A DNA stretch of 64,000 bases from Dipylidium caninum (GCA_017562135.1 QEYB01001057.1:24690-88689); one strand, 5' to 3'. Positions 1 through 11,859 are shown, counted from the first letter of the stretch. Numbers and translations are program-made. Notes: generated by a model not told the origin, from the letters alone.

Positions 1-1
1 T

Positions 2-544
2 TCTGGGTACCATGGTAGGCCTGCAGAAATCTGGACGGTGGGAATTTTGCTGTTCGTCATGATTAACGGGGACATCCCCTTCATGAGTGACAACGAAATC
101 CTCACAGGCAGAGTACATTTTCGTCGTGACTCCGTCAATACCGAGGCAATGGATCTTGTCAAGTGAGTCTCTTCCAATTGCCCTTTTTCTTTTCTAAATT
201 CACTCCTGCGTGATCACGCTGTTTCATCCGCATATAGCTCATGCTGTTGTCTGGACCCGAGTAGACGCCCAAGCCTGATGCAGGTTCTCCTCCATCCGTG
301 GATGCGGATCTTCCGTAACACCATCGCTAGGCTTGAATGTCGCCTCTCCCAGTATGCTTTGGACGAGTCCGCCAAGTATATGCCATCGCCATTGGCTACC
401 TCCATTAGCGTTCGCTCTGGGCTTTGCGATCTTGCCGATATCTGTGTGTCACACAGTAGCATCTCGTTGAACAATGCGATGCTGACAAGAAGAGAGGAAG
501 AGCCGGAGCCGGAGCCGGAGACACAACAACAAGGGCAAGAGTAA
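2..544 (+). CDS. PIM: PIM-type serine/threonine kinase, C-terminal two exons (5' part lies outside the window)
   Basis: Exon 2-162 reads from the window edge to a GTGAGT donor at 163. Exon 238-544 follows a CATATAG acceptor and ends in TAA. The split codon (AA + C) restores one frame of 155 residues. The first exon carries YHGR then WTVGILLFVMINGDIPF, the activation-loop end and subdomain IX region typical of PIM kinases. The second carries CCLDPSRRPS...LLHPWM, the subdomain XI Arg and the HPWM end of the kinase lobe. PIM kinases are constitutively active Ser/Thr kinases that phosphorylate basic-motif substrates in growth and survival signalling. The catalytic loop and DFG lie upstream and cannot be checked. 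After HPWM there is a tail of about 80 residues, longer than in PIM1-3, ending in an EPEPEPE run and Gln-rich residues. The 75-base intron suits a compact genome. Confidence 0.9.
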
Positions 545-2333
545 CGGTCACAAGACTCAGAGTCGGAGAACCCGAAAAATGAGGCAGCAGCAACCGGGAG
601 AGAGTTGCCAAATTCCACCTCCCCTTCTTCAAATTCAGTCAGCAGAAGCAGTCAGCGCAGCGGCTATCTTAGGAGGCGTAAGTCTGTTTTTTTTACAAAT
701 AACACGTTCAATATTGTTATTGGTAAAACTGACGATTCGACACTCCGTGAAACCTTCGTTCGCGTAATTCGTGCTGCTTCCGGTAGTCTTCACAAATGCG
801 ACGCACGCCATCCGGAATTCTCTAATCTGCAGCATGGGCATGTGCCATTTCGTGTGTCGGGCCTTAAACGGACGAGTTGCTTGCTACGTGAAGTCAATGT
901 AATGACTAGACGATTTCGAAAGAGACTCTTTCGTAGAAGTAACCTGGAAGCGTGTAGCTTTTCCATGCGGAATCTGAGTGTCCTCCGAGAAGGAGAGGCA
1001 GACCAGGCAATACTTTTGTCACAGATGTCGACTAACTTGTCACACTAGATAAAAAGAGGCAAAAGGTGGATTCAACCTTCTACTTTATTCCAAAGGCCTT
1101 TTGTTCTCGACCAAGGCTGCAGTCGGAAGAACACCAAAATTAGTTCTCACCTCACCTCAGCTCCTCGACGATCAGTGGGATGATCTTGTGAAAGGATCTG
1201 AATTCGACAAAACCGGCTGACCACCTCCAGGAGGGTCTCCACCTCTCGGGCCAAAAGACTGAGGTTCAGGTGAAGTGGGAGAAAGGTCTGCGCGGTGAAG
1301 GCTTTGAAACCAGGTGATTGCCAAGTAATGTGAAGTCCGTTCTGGCAACAGTCACCCCCGCCAGCCGACCGAAGAGACAAGAATGGCCACCTCAGAGTGC
1401 GTGTGTCCGTTTATGTGCACGTCTTCGTCTATGGAAATAGTAATATTTCATATGTTGGCCAAGACTTTTAGTTATTTCCATCCGAGGCCGGACGACTATT
1501 CTCACAGCTATTCCCGGAATCCCTTCGCTGCATCAGACACATGGAGAGCCGTTGAACCGGTGGAGGGGAGGAGAGGGTGGGGTGGGTTGGGGAACGAGGG
1601 AACGTGGAAAGGCTAACCTTAACCTATAAATTGTCTGACTGCTGGATGGGATGTTTCACTTCTGTCAAGAGGGCTTAGGTTAAAAATCTTCCAATACGTG
1701 GGACAGCAGATGTGACTTGGTGTCTGACAGAGCGCCGAACGCCTGCGTCGCTTCCTTCCGGAACTCTTCTCCTCTGAAGGCCCTTTGTAGTGCGACACCA
1801 GTTGACTCTGGGTGCGCTAACGCCAGAGAGAGTAGCCAAGTCATAAACCGAAAGGCGACACAATAGGGAATACACGACCTCTCGTCCACACTTGTGTTTT
1901 CCCCCTTACGCAGTCGGTCGTTGAAGTTTCCGATGTTCCATCCGTGTGGGTGCCATATGCACAAAGAAGAGTCCTCCTGTGTGGCGGTGAAATGATATGA
2001 TAGGCAGCATTTTAATGGTGAACTCAAACCACAACAAGGCAGGAGAGGGAGGGAGGCGGCTCCAATTCCCTTTCTCGACACTAAGAGCGGTTGACCTACT
2101 CTTGAGGGAAAAACACGCAATACTCGGCTGCCTCGTGTTTATACGTGTAAGTTGGAACTGCAGCTGAAGTGCCGTGGAGGGGAAAATTAGACGATAGTCG
2201 TTTTGCTCTCTCGTCACTTGCCCGAGTGTTACCCGACACCCCTCAGGTAGCTTGTCTGACTTACTTCAGTCGGTGTGGCGAATTGATTACGAAGCATCCG
2301 TGTCCGTCAATTGTCAATCTGGGAGAGTGAAGT
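545..2333. other. Kinase 3' flank and intergenic sequence
   Basis: An open plus frame of 147 codons (605-1048) lies just after the kinase stop. It starts in Ser-rich sequence, has no family resemblance and no clear acceptor, so it could be 3' UTR or chance. Nothing convincing was found from 1049 to 2333. Confidence 0.4.
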
Positions 2334-2612
2334 ATGTCGGCAAAGACACCTTCGATTATTGAGACTTCATTGGCACGAGTCCATCGGTTCCCATACCGCG
2401 CGACGCCAACAGGGACCGGGGCGGTGGGGCAAGAGTACCGTCCGCACTCGGCGCTTTACTCGGTATTGATTAAACGCTACGATGACATCCCTTGGCGCAC
2501 TTGTGAAGTATGCTTTTCATCCAAGGCACCGTGCGAGGCGTTGTGCGAGGCCAGGCGGGGCGGGGATGGTGGGGAGCGGCGACAAAGCGGCGGTTCCCTC
2601 GACGGCCAGTGA
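2334..2612 (+). CDS. Unrecognised 92-residue open frame
   Basis: It has a true ATG (MSAKTPSIIETSLARVHRF...) and runs to TGA. The C-terminal third has four Cys followed by a Gly/Arg-rich end. I see no signal peptide, membrane helix or family. It could be a small gene, a first coding exon or chance. GC is high in the last 100 bases, which lengthens random frames there. Confidence 0.22.
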   Translation: MSAKTPSIIETSLARVHRFPYRATPTGTGAVGQEYRPHSALYSVLIKRYDDIPWRTCEVCFSSKAPCEALCEARRGGDGGERRQSGGSLDGQ

Positions 2613-5053
2613 CCCCGTCGCCGACGCAATAAGTCTAAATTCATTACAAGGTACCATTTATGAGGAACACATCTATGATTGTTATTAAGATTTCCTATTT
2701 AAAAATAGTTTTTAACGGCTTTAGCATTGAAATGGCGTATCTGCCCTCAAATGCTAAATAGTAATAATTTGGTAAAACAAAAAGACTTGCGGTAATAATA
2801 GTTCCGTCCACGTGTTCTCGGTGTGAGGTGGCTTCCTGGTTCGGCGAAGTGAAGACTTATTTCTGGTTTCCCCGCGAATACGCACGATGGCTTCGATCAA
2901 GATTGACGACAGCGGTATTCATGGACGGAAATTGAACTCGTAGAGGTGAAGCAGGAGGGAAGTTGCCGGAGTGACTGTCGAGATCGTCAATGTTCACGTG
3001 TGCATCAAGAACGTACAATGGCTCGACCTCTCCACCTGACTTCAACCTCATGTGAAATCAGCACACGAAACGCCCCCCGAGGGAAGTGAGCACCCGGGCC
3101 CTCGGAGGTGACTTTTATAGTGCTGGTGGGGGAACAGTTAAAGAAGCACTAGTCACTAAGTCGATTCTCCTGCCTTGCGATTATAATAATTTTTTCTTTA
3201 CATACATCTACTGCTGCAGGCGGTTTTTATATGTGAAGTTGCGGAAATTCCTAAGATGGATGCCACCCCAGAAAGAGCCATTTCACATGTTCGACGAGCA
3301 CTTTTCTAAACCCATTTTAATCAATAATTCGTTAAATAAAAACCAAATGATTTCCTAATTATAGGTTACTGCGAAGAGCCAACCGCAGGCCTAAATGTCT
3401 TGACATTTCGACGGTCCTGGAGCACCTCAAGGAGGCAGTATCGGTTGGAGAAAGATTGAGGAGACGAAGAGTCGCCCCGCAAAAGTAAAGGGAAGCGCTG
3501 CAAGAGGACTAGATCTACTCCGCACGACCGACATTAGTGCCACCCAATACCGTTGCCCTTTCTCTAGGCCACGTAAGCCTTTTGAGCAATATGCGCAATG
3601 TTCCAACTCTTCTCTGCTCCCGTCGGCTTTTGCCACCTCAAATGCACAAGACCTCCCCGAGCATGTTTTAATTGGTTGCTAATGCAACTCATGCGTTCGG
3701 AGGAGGTGCCCAATTCCCAAGCACAGGTCTTTGACTTGGCCTGAGCGCCACTCGTCCTCACGGAGGCCAGTTCTCCCTCAGGTTCATTTGTGCACACAAT
3801 TTGAGTTGGCGCAGAAGCGTCTCTTTCTCGACATGTTAGGTTGGGATTTGACCAAGTCTCTCCGCCACTCGTGACTGGCGACTTAATAAACGCTAAGAAT
3901 CGTCTAGTCGAGAAGATTTGTGCTGAAGGAAACTCCGCGCATAAAGAACCGGACACAGTTGATGCTTTCGGGTGTTGTGGAACAGTTCTCCATTGCCACT
4001 TGACAGAGAAGGTAGGCCATTTTCCTTCCTTGCGGTGAGTTTTCTTGCTCTCAAGGCGTTATTTTGTTGCCTTCAATATTCTGAGGCTACGTAGCCTCTA
4101 TCTATTCTACCTGTTTCTGACTGTTTGGCGCAACAATGAAGTGCTGCAATCCTGACGCCGACATCTGGACAGGTTTGGGGGAAATGGCTGGACGCGGCGC
4201 CATTGCGAATTGGGGCCCGATCCCCCTCCCGCCCTACTGACTCACCTTCGGGACGGGGACATCCACGAGCATTCGTTTTACGCTCTTCTCCCTCACGTGC
4301 CTCTATTGATTCTTATCGATTCTGCCGTTACTTTTAAATTTAAAAAGGATTAGTCGGCCTTTGCTTCCCCACTAAATGATGCAGAAAGCGAGGCAGTGCC
4401 AATTGAGGGATGGGACAAATGACTGGCCCTCTTAGGGGTACCTCGTAGTGGCCATGTTGCCCCATTGTTTTCCTCGGGGCGTTCAGTGGCCTATTGTGCT
4501 GGTGAAAGTCGATTCTTCCTGCCCAATGAGTCCATTTTGTGGGAGATTTCAAATGGGACTGTGCAACATCTGTTAGAGCGGAGTGGTCGGCAGCATCTTC
4601 CATCGGAGCCTCGAGGACGCCTTAGAGGAGTCGCGTCTTGGCACCCCGACTGAGGTACGGAGTTTATCACCCGTCTCAGCCCGTCTTTTCCTGTTCCCCT
4701 CTAATGCCACATCGACGACAAACAAAACGAGGTAACACAGTCTGTACGACTTGACGAATTCATGTGGTGCGTATCACGTGATGGATGTCTCTCCACTTGG
4801 CGCGGATGCCACCTCTTCAGGAGGTGGAGGAGGTCTAGGAGGTTTGGCAGCCCTGCTTCCTACTCAACTTCTCTTTTTTTCTCTCTAAACACTCAAACCC
4901 AGAGAAACTTTGCAAATTATGAGTATATATATAACTACGGTAAACGGCTGAGTGAGGGAAATTCGAAAGGCCACTGAGCATAAGTAGTCGTCGAGTAGAT
5001 TAACGAGGTAACGTGACTCATTGGCTTTTAACATCATTCCTTTCGGTTGACAG
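2613..5053. other. No supported gene
   Basis: AT-rich around 2690-2800 and 3180-3360. The longest open frame is minus-strand 3564-3956 (130 codons, several Cys, no family). Nothing here has splice support plus a recognisable product. Confidence 0.4.
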
Positions 5054-5313
5054 GAGGCGAGAGTGATGTTTCAGGGAACACCAAGACACGCGGACGCCAC
5101 GGTGGAGGATGGCCTGCTCCCATCTCGCCCTCCTTCGCTCCCGCCCCAGCAGGACTTGCCTCACCAATTCCACCGACAGCCTCGCAATTCATTACTGCAC
5201 TTGCCCCGCTGCCACCTTCGCATCTGCGGCCACACGGCTCGGTGCACTGTCTGCTCCACAAGTGTACAATCTCGGGCGAATTTTTTACTCGACTTGATTT
5301 GTGGAATGATTAA
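5054..5313 (+). CDS. Possible Pro/Ala-rich exon of an unrecognised gene
   Basis: A TTGACAG acceptor at 5048-5053 opens an 86-codon frame. It reads GGESDVSGNTKTRGRHGGGW, then a Pro/Ala-rich low-complexity stretch, and stops at TAA 5311-5313. An alternative frame (5063-5557) is also open across this stretch, so the frame is uncertain. It lies about 100 bases upstream of the exon candidate at 5419 and could belong to the same gene, but I could not find a donor that joins them in phase. Confidence 0.25.
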
Positions 5314-5418
5314 GCAATGTTTTTTTTCCCTCACTTTTTTCTCCTTTTATACCCCATGTTTTCTGCTTCACATTGTGCTGTTGCTATCCATTAAACCACC
5401 ACTTTTTTTGAATTTCAG

Positions 5419-5544
5419 TGTCCGAAAGACCTCGCTGGGCGGATCGAACGCCAGTACCAAGCTCCCACGCTCCACGTTAGCCAAATTTTCAAGGGAGTGG
5501 AATGGAAAGGGGATCTTGTCGTCGATTGCAAACAAAAACTCTAA
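5419..5544 (+). CDS. Possible terminal exon of an unrecognised gene
   Basis: A strong acceptor (long T tract then GAATTTCAG, ending 5418) opens CPKDLAGRIERQYQAPTL and continues to a stop at 5542-5544, 41 residues in all. The mix of charged and hydrophobic residues (…FKGVEWKGDLVVDCKQKL) looks protein-like. A second frame from the same acceptor stays open to 5557 and is more Ser/Lys-rich. No family is recognised. Confidence 0.3.
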   Translation, partial: CPKDLAGRIERQYQAPTLHVSQIFKGVEWKGDLVVDCKQKL

Positions 5545-5855
5545 AAGTACCTGCTGAATGCTCAAGCATCTCCCATGACTTAAACTACATGGCAACTACT
5601 GGTTTTGCGATGTGGCGGATGGGATGACGATTATTACCCTGTCGTTAAGGTCCCGTCAACTACCTTCCGCTCCTGAACGGCCAAGTTTAGATTTCCCTTG
5701 CACATTAATAGTGTCCACTGCCTAAGGATTCCTTCCAATGAGGTGAGGAGGCTAATTTCCCAAACAGCCACTTGAGTAGGTGGGGCTCCTGTGTCGACGG
5801 GAAGGTGGCCAGTCTGGTGATGATTGCTTCCTTAACCGCGTTCCTCGAGCAGCAC

Positions 5856-5863
5856 TATAAAAG
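5856..5863 (+). promoter_or_regulatory. TATA-box-like TATAAAAG
   Basis: The octamer matches the animal TATA consensus and lies in GC-rich sequence. A start about 30 bases downstream would fall inside the open frame at 5876-6196, so box and exon may be alternative readings of the same stretch. Confidence 0.25.
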
Positions 5864-5875
5864 GCTTTTCCGCAG

Positions 5876-6196
5876 GCCCGGGCGATTACTGGTCTCGGGA
5901 GCCTGTTCCGTTTTGCCGGGAGGCGCTTTTCACCTAGCTGCTACTCCTTTTCATTCGGTCTCCCTTATTCGCAATTGCCTGTCTTCTCGGAGCTCGTGAA
6001 ACGAAGTCCATCATTCTCTGATGCTGTTGAGGACAGATTGTGCTCCCAGATGGCCACCCACGCTCATCGAGGCTTCTTCCAAATAGACAAATATAATGCT
6101 CTATTATCCTCATCCCGTATTCATTTAAACTGCTCTTCGCCTCCTCCCTCTGATTTCACTACAAGAGAGATCGGCGGACACGTAGCAGACGTGTGA
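5876..6196 (+). CDS. Possible exon, 106 residues to a stop, unrecognised
   Basis: The acceptor CTTTTCCGCAG ends at 5875. The frame stays open for 107 codons (ARAITGLGSLFRFAGRRF ... EIGGHVADV, stop). The first ATG in frame is at 6050 (MATHAHRGFFQIDKYN), so this would be a terminal exon or a short ORF. No domain is recognised. Confidence 0.3.
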   Translation, partial: ARAITGLGSLFRFAGRRFSPSCYSFSFGLPYSQLPVFSELVKRSPSFSDAVEDRLCSQMATHAHRGFFQIDKYNALLSSSRIHLNCSSPPPSDFTTREIGGHVADV

Positions 6197-7480
6197 CGGG
6201 CATTCCACAAGACCAGTAGTTCAGACGACTGTGTCGTCGGCAAAGGGTCGAGTCTTCCCTTAGGAGTGAAGTTTTAATGGGGGTTTTGCGTACCGACTTC
6301 CTCAGCTAGAATGCTTGGCCCTTCTTCATATCCGTCCACCTTTGTTGTTACCTCTTACGACTTGCCTCCCACTACCCGTGAACTTGTAATCCACACATGA
6401 TAAAGTGAACTATTCAGGTTGGGTCTTGTGACCGGATGACCATTTCTTTCATCATCAAGTTGTTGTTTTTCTACTCCTCCTCTCCTCATCCCCCCTTTCC
6501 CCGATTTCATTAATGTTTTTTTGTCACGTAGTTTGAGTGTTCCCTTCGATTGTGCTCGCATCCGTTGACGTGGAGACGGTTTTCCTCGCATGTGGACACG
6601 TAGCTTCTAGACACTTCGGCTCCCGCTCCGAGAGCCGTTTGCCATGGCTATTCCCAACCATCACTGAGTTTGGACCTCCGCGCGCCTTAGGTATTGGGAA
6701 GGAAGCAGTTGTTCTCTGCCTGATGCAGACTCGCAGACGGGCAAATGCCTCGCTTTTAGCAGCTTTTTTGGTCAGCCGAATAGTTTGCTTTCGCAACCGC
6801 GGTTTCGCGATCGCCATTAATCAGCCCAAAATAGCTCACCAAACAGTGTCTGCATTTTAAATTTCCACTTACACAGTCGCCGGTGACTTTCCGCAGACCA
6901 CGTCTCGTCGCAGGCTGTTTGCATTGTTCGCTGACTCGGTGTATGGTGTCGTATCTCGTATAAAATAATTAGCAACCATCGGGGTCATGTCAAGCAAAAT
7001 CGTGTCATCTGGTGCGCTATTTTCTTGGTTCCTGGTGCACCCTTTCTTCCCAGTTTCCAGATTATCTAGACAGTATCACTCATGTGATGTGTGCTGCTTA
7101 TCACCCGAGCAGTGGGAGCCTCGACGAGTTGCATTTGGGGACGAAAGGGACAAGTTCTGACTTAATGCCCTTCCTCTTTCCCCCCCCTCGAAGCCAGTGC
7201 GCTGTGCTGATTCTTACACAAGTAGGCGGGTGCGTGCGGAACCAGTGACATGGGTCCAGCTCCTCGTCGAAAGAGGCCTGACGAGTGTGTGGAAATGGTA
7301 TATAGGAATTGCGAACAGTTTGGTGAGGGAGAGAGACAAACAGAAATGCACCACCTGTGTTTATTTTTGACCACGTTCGAGATATCGCCGCAAAGACGGG
7401 GGGCGGGTGCCCGCACAGCCGACACATGGTTTGTTTCCGCTTGTCCTTACATTCCCCTCCCCCACCCAGCACAACACAAC
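6197..7480. other. No supported gene
   Basis: Overlapping open frames occur on both strands at 6524-6860 and 7101-7694, which is typical of GC-rich chance frames. No splice-supported exon was recognised. Confidence 0.35.
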
Positions 7481-7765
7481 AACCGATGACCTGGTAGTGT
7501 GTGTGTCGGCGCTCGTCATAAAAGCAACGATGCGATAAACAGCCGCACATCTTAGGCGTAAACATCCGCTGCCAAACTGGAGATACGTCAGCTGCAAGTG
7601 TTGCTGACAGATGGAGAGTTTCCGTTTGTTGCTGATGTTTGTCTGCTGTCCACTGACATTTCACGGCGCCGATGTGGTGGTATCGCTTTTGCACTCAAAA
7701 CAGGCTTCCCCACTCCTTTCGGGCTCGCATTCTCCGCCGTCAATACGTTCAGCCCTCCAGGCCCG
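7481..7765 (-). repeat. Arm A of a diverged inverted duplication (partner 11,199-11,490)
   Basis: Read on the minus strand, this stretch aligns along its length with the plus strand at 11.2 kb. Landmarks are GGGAAGCCTGTTTTGAG, CGGCGCCG, TTTACGCCTAAGA and AGGTCATCGGTT. In one frame both copies encode GKPVLSAK-IPP-RRREMS. In another both encode -LRLR-A-V-R-VAF--SA-TH-TRSSV. The two conserved stretches lie in different frames here, so this copy is frameshifted. Confidence 0.6.
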
Positions 7766-7825
7766 CCCTCCGGAGGGCTCGTGTCGGTGTAGGAATAATT
7801 ATGTACAGTGGTGGCGTTTGGTAAT

Positions 7826-8308
7826 TCAGCTGCGTTTACCACGTTGGTATCCTGTGTCGATTTCTCTGACTAATTTTATTGAGATACGACCAGTTTCAGG
7901 TGACTTTACAACACACATCCCTACCGCATTCGACCACGTCGCCTTTTGTGCAAGCACCACTGCGTAAATTACTTTGTTTTGCTTACGTAGTATGCGGTAG
8001 TCTGCATTGCAGCGACTCTGACACCTTGGCTGAGGCAGCGTGGTCAAAAGGCGGCGTAGGACATTCGTCGTTTCCTTGACCCCAACTGTCCTGCTCGACC
8101 CGGCCCAGGGTGCTTCTGAGGGGGATTTTACGGATGTCGTCAGTTGAGCCAGTTTCCTCCAGTCTCCCTCATTCCACATTTGATAAGGCCTCAGCGCAAT
8201 CCCGATTTGCCTGTTTGATCGGTGGCACATGACGCTCCGGGTCCGTGGCGAGTTACATAGTTGGTGGTTTAAAAAGCATGTGTGCCAAGTAAACCGCGCT
8301 GCTTCCAC
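7826..8308 (-). CDS. Open frame of 160 codons, unrecognised
   Basis: One of the longer minus-strand frames of the first 12 kb; starts MEAARFTWHTCFLNHQLCN and ends KLVREIDTGYQRGKRS. No family and no splice support. The plus strand is also open in places, so chance is likely. Confidence 0.2.
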   Translation of the reverse strand: MEAARFTWHTCFLNHQLCNSPRTRSVMCHRSNRQIGIALRPYQMWNEGDWRKLAQLTTSVKSPSEAPWAGSSRTVGVKETTNVLRRLLTTLPQPRCQSRCNADYRILRKQNKVIYAVVLAQKATWSNAVGMCVVKSPETGRISIKLVREIDTGYQRGKRS

Positions 8309-8428
8309 GTCTCCTGATGGGGTAGAAGGAGGCGAAAGGAGGCCCAGTGTGTCTGGTAGGAGGCGCCGAGCCGCGACTAAAGCTCAACCACTCACCGCGA
8401 GGCCCCGTCAGCCTAGCCATTAGCCCAC

Positions 8429-10293
8429 CTACCGCCTGACAGCGCGTGTTTCGTTGTTGTGGTAAACGTCGCTGTGACACCATTCTCCCTCACTTACCCC
8501 ACCAGCGGTGGCATGAGCTCCCTGCTGGTGGGCACAACGTGCCCAGCATTTGGCAGCCCGGCAGGAGAAGTTGGCGCTGATAAAGCACCCAACCTCAAGG
8601 TCGAGGGAGCAGACGCTGAGTGGAGGGGCAGTTGGAGGCTGGAGGGCGCCCGGGGTGCTCAGGCCTCCTCTCCATTCTCGCGTACCCGCTTTCGCCGCGG
8701 CGCTGACTCTGACTCTGAGGAGCAAGTCCCGTGACCGCCCCTCACAACTTACATGGGACCACAATTAATTGACTTGGTAACTCACACGTCTGGTGTCCCC
8801 AGACAGGAGTTTAGTTAACACCACTTCTAGCAATGGAGAGGTCGCTTTCTCAGCTAGAAACGGACCGCGTCTTTCACCCCGTGATGAAATAAATCCAGGA
8901 GTGATGAGTGCACACACAGGCCAGTCTTTTTGATCTCTTCTCTGCAAACCACATGAGGCCGTGCAATTATTACACAGAAGGGCTGAAATGAAGCACGTGT
9001 CTGCCACGAGAGAGCGCCGGTTGGAGCGCCCGAACGCTGATGGTACATGATAAAACAGGCCGACTAACCTGTCATTCTGAAAAAAACCGCCCTCCCTCGC
9101 ATTCTCCGACCTCCCACAGCCCCCTCCTCAGCGCCACCGTCTTAGCAACCGACCCGAGCTTTGCTCGCCTCCCGCGGGCATCAGTTCGGGCCAGGCATTC
9201 CCGTGTAGGCGACCACCGCCCCACTCCATGGCCATGCACTACGGCTTCTGGTCATCACCACCACCACCACTAAACCGCGTCTTAGGGAGTCGAGCGTTTG
9301 TCGCTTTTCACTCAGTACTCGGAATAATCACGGAGGCGGCCGCTTGGATAATGCAGGCATTAAAAAAGCCGCCACCGTCTGCCGACCAGACGACAGCAGT
9401 GCGAGAACAGCCCAGCTGTTCATAAGCACACCGGCTACTTGTGCAAGGGCCACTGTCCTTATCTTCACCTCCCCTCCCCTCCGCCTCCGCCTCCGCCTCC
9501 GCCTCCGCCTCCATCGTCCTCCCATCGTCCTCCCATCGTCCTCCACCACCAGGGGCAGACAGGGGTTGGCTGTAAGAGCGGTGAAGTTGCCAAGATTGAG
9601 ACATGACTTTCTTTGGGTTGGCAACCAGGTCTAGCTAACCGACAGGAAGGTTTCCTTGTGCACAGGCTATTCTAAAATGCTTTTGGTAGTTTACCATTCC
9701 CCGAGGGCGGGCAATTAGTCGACGCCCAACCAATGGACAGAAACGCCTCCAACTGTGATTCACGATGTAACGGCAAGTTTTCGCGTACCTGACAGCTATC
9801 AAGTGCTCCCTACGCTATTGTATCGCGATGGAAAAGTAAGATTCAGAATGCCATTCTCATTGACACCTGAGGCAGTGAAAAAGGACTTCATTCAGAGAGG
9901 GAAGCCAAAATAGACCATAGTAAACCCAAGGACTATGTGGTTCTCTGAGTGTCACGCACTTTCTTACTTCCCTCGCCTTTCTCACTGGATGCAGGCGAGA
10001 AGCAATCTTTTCACCGACAAGTAGGTCAACCTCGACTCGGGCACGCCAGCTGCTCGTAATCAGTCATCATGAAGCCAGACCCCTGCCGAGAGTGAGGCGT
10101 TGACAAACCCCCTGACGAGAACAGTCGACCACTACTACTCGACTTCTTTACCGATGGATAAAAAATTGATGCACGAAGCATCAGCAGTCTTAGAGTCGCC
10201 GCAGGGCCTGGTGATCACGCAGCCTTTTTGCATGAGGCAGCAATGACGGCACGATGACAGGGGCAGAGCAGCTGAGGGGAGGTGAGGTGGGGT
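8429..10293. other. GC-rich low-complexity stretch without a supported gene
   Basis: Open frames on both strands are biased toward Pro, Ser, Arg and His because of repeated C-rich triplets. None has family resemblance. Confidence 0.35.
9480..9553 (+). repeat. CCGCCT hexanucleotide run followed by a decamer-like tandem
   Basis: About five copies of CCGCCT are followed by three copies of CATCGTCCTCC, then CACCACC. The purine strand yields spurious Arg- or Glu/Ala-repeat open frames. Confidence 0.85.
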
Positions 10294-10297
10294 GAGT

Positions 10298-10342
10298 CGA
10301 GGCGAGGCGAGGCGAGGCGAGGCGAGGCGAGGCGAGGCGAGA
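10298..10342 (+). repeat. GGCGA pentanucleotide microsatellite
   Basis: Eight perfect GGCGA units with a partial unit on each side. Confidence 0.9.
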
Positions 10343-11198
10343 GGGACCCTCGGGGTCTGCGCCTAGTTTGGCAACCTACACCTCTCAACCGTTGCCAGCT
10401 CTACTAACCACCCAGATTCTGTTATATCGTCGTGTTAATTATCCGGACCGCACCTTACCTCCGTGATATTTACAACGACACCTCAAGTAGGTGACCCAGT
10501 TTAACCTCTCAGGTGGTGCTGGAAGGTGTGGGGCAAGCAGTTCTCACCAGTTCGGGCCTGCAAAACCGCAGCCTCGGCAGGCACGTCTCTCTCGCGCGCG
10601 GAGATAGGCAATGGAGTGTATGTTCACTCGCCAGTGTCAAAAACTAGTACATCTCCGATTGGTTGGCAGTTGTGTATTTGTGAGGACATCCGCACCGGTA
10701 AGTCGGCCCAAATGTGAGTGCGTAAGTGTCAAGTTGTCACCTGAACGCCAAAACCAACAACGACGCCAAAGACGACGGCGACGACGACGATATGAACAAC
10801 ATTCTCAAGTGTGAGGGCAACCTATGAACTGGGGTCTGGAGCGCCTAGGTGCATCTTGATGTCTTTAAGATGTGTCGGTAAATAAGACGATTTTTGAGGA
10901 ATTGAGGTCGTTTGTTTATATGCCACATAAGACGAGGCCCTGCGACGATTGTTGGCGCCTGTTGCAAGCTAACCAGGCAAACCGAAGTGCTGCTGTCTCG
11001 CCATCCTCCTCCGCCTTGGAGTTCCCCAACTACGCGACTCCAACAGTGGGATTAGGGCGTGCTGCCTCACGGGTGGCACATCGTCCTGGTCGTCGGAGGT
11101 GTGTGAGACTGCTTGGAGTAGACAGGGGCTCAGACGTGGTGATTTTAGACTTCATGAGATAACCTTTCAAGGTAGCTAATTAGTCCTCCACGGACACA

Positions 11199-11508
11199 GT
11201 GACTGGAGGGCCCAACGAGTTGACGGCGGATGACGCGAGCCCGAGAGGAAACAGTGGGGAAGCCTGTTTTGAGCGCGAAAACGATACCACCAGCTCGGCG
11301 CCGCGAAATGTCATCAGCAACAAACGGAAGCTCTCCGTTTGTCCCACTGATGGAGCAACAGTTAGAGCAGGAGTATCTCCACGTTGGCGGCGGATATTTA
11401 CGCCTGAGAAGCGCCGATGTTCACCGCACGGTTGCTTTCTTATGGAGCGCCTACACACACCCCACGAGGTCATCGGTTTTGTTGTGCCAGCGTAGGTTGC
11501 GGAGATAG
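11199..11508 (+). CDS. Arm B of the inverted duplication; open frame conserved with arm A
   Basis: The frame at 11,230-11,508 (92 codons) contains GKPVLSAKTIPPARRREMS and then EYLHVGGGYLRLRSADVH and TRSSVLLCQRRLRR. Here both stretches conserved with arm A lie in one uninterrupted frame. This copy therefore looks closer to the ancestral coding state. The start codon is not defined by the comparison, because similarity begins upstream of the ATG. Product unknown. Confidence 0.4.
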
Positions 11509-11842
11509 CCACTTAGACGGAAGCGCCTGCCAGGGCCTCTTCGCTACCCACAATTGCGGTCGCAATGCATGTCATGAACTTGCCCCAGACAATGGATCTC
11601 TTCTCTGCGCAGATTGGTTTGATAGCAAGAAGAAACGGGCATCGCCGCCACTGGCAATCTCAGCCTCATCAACTCCATGTGAGTGTCTTAGCCCCCGGCA
11701 CCATCCCCCTGCCAGCCAGACGCCTACTTCCCATATCGTCTTCACTCTTCTCACCCATATATTTGATCACGGCCACTTGCCCGATGCCTTTCCTCATCTT
11801 TCACCTACTCTCATGAATACTGTATATACATGCCTTATTGCA

Positions 11843-11859
11843 TAAATAAATAAATAAAC
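11843..11859 (+). promoter_or_regulatory. Clustered polyadenylation signals
   Basis: Three overlapping AATAAA hexamers (ATAAATAAATAAATAAA) follow an open frame that ends at 11,845. They could end a plus-strand transcript from the 11.2-11.8 kb region, or be a simple TAAA repeat. Confidence 0.35.

Noticed and set aside
7101..7694. Minus-strand 197-codon open frame
   Set aside because: It mixes one frame of the inverted-repeat arm with unrelated sequence, has no family, and the arm B copy shows a different frame to be the conserved one.
9251..9273. CAT followed by five CAC and TAA, reading as six His and a stop, like a cloning tag
   Set aside because: The flanks are ordinary host-like sequence with no vector backbone or restriction linker, and CAC runs are common in this C-rich stretch; coincidence is the simplest reading.
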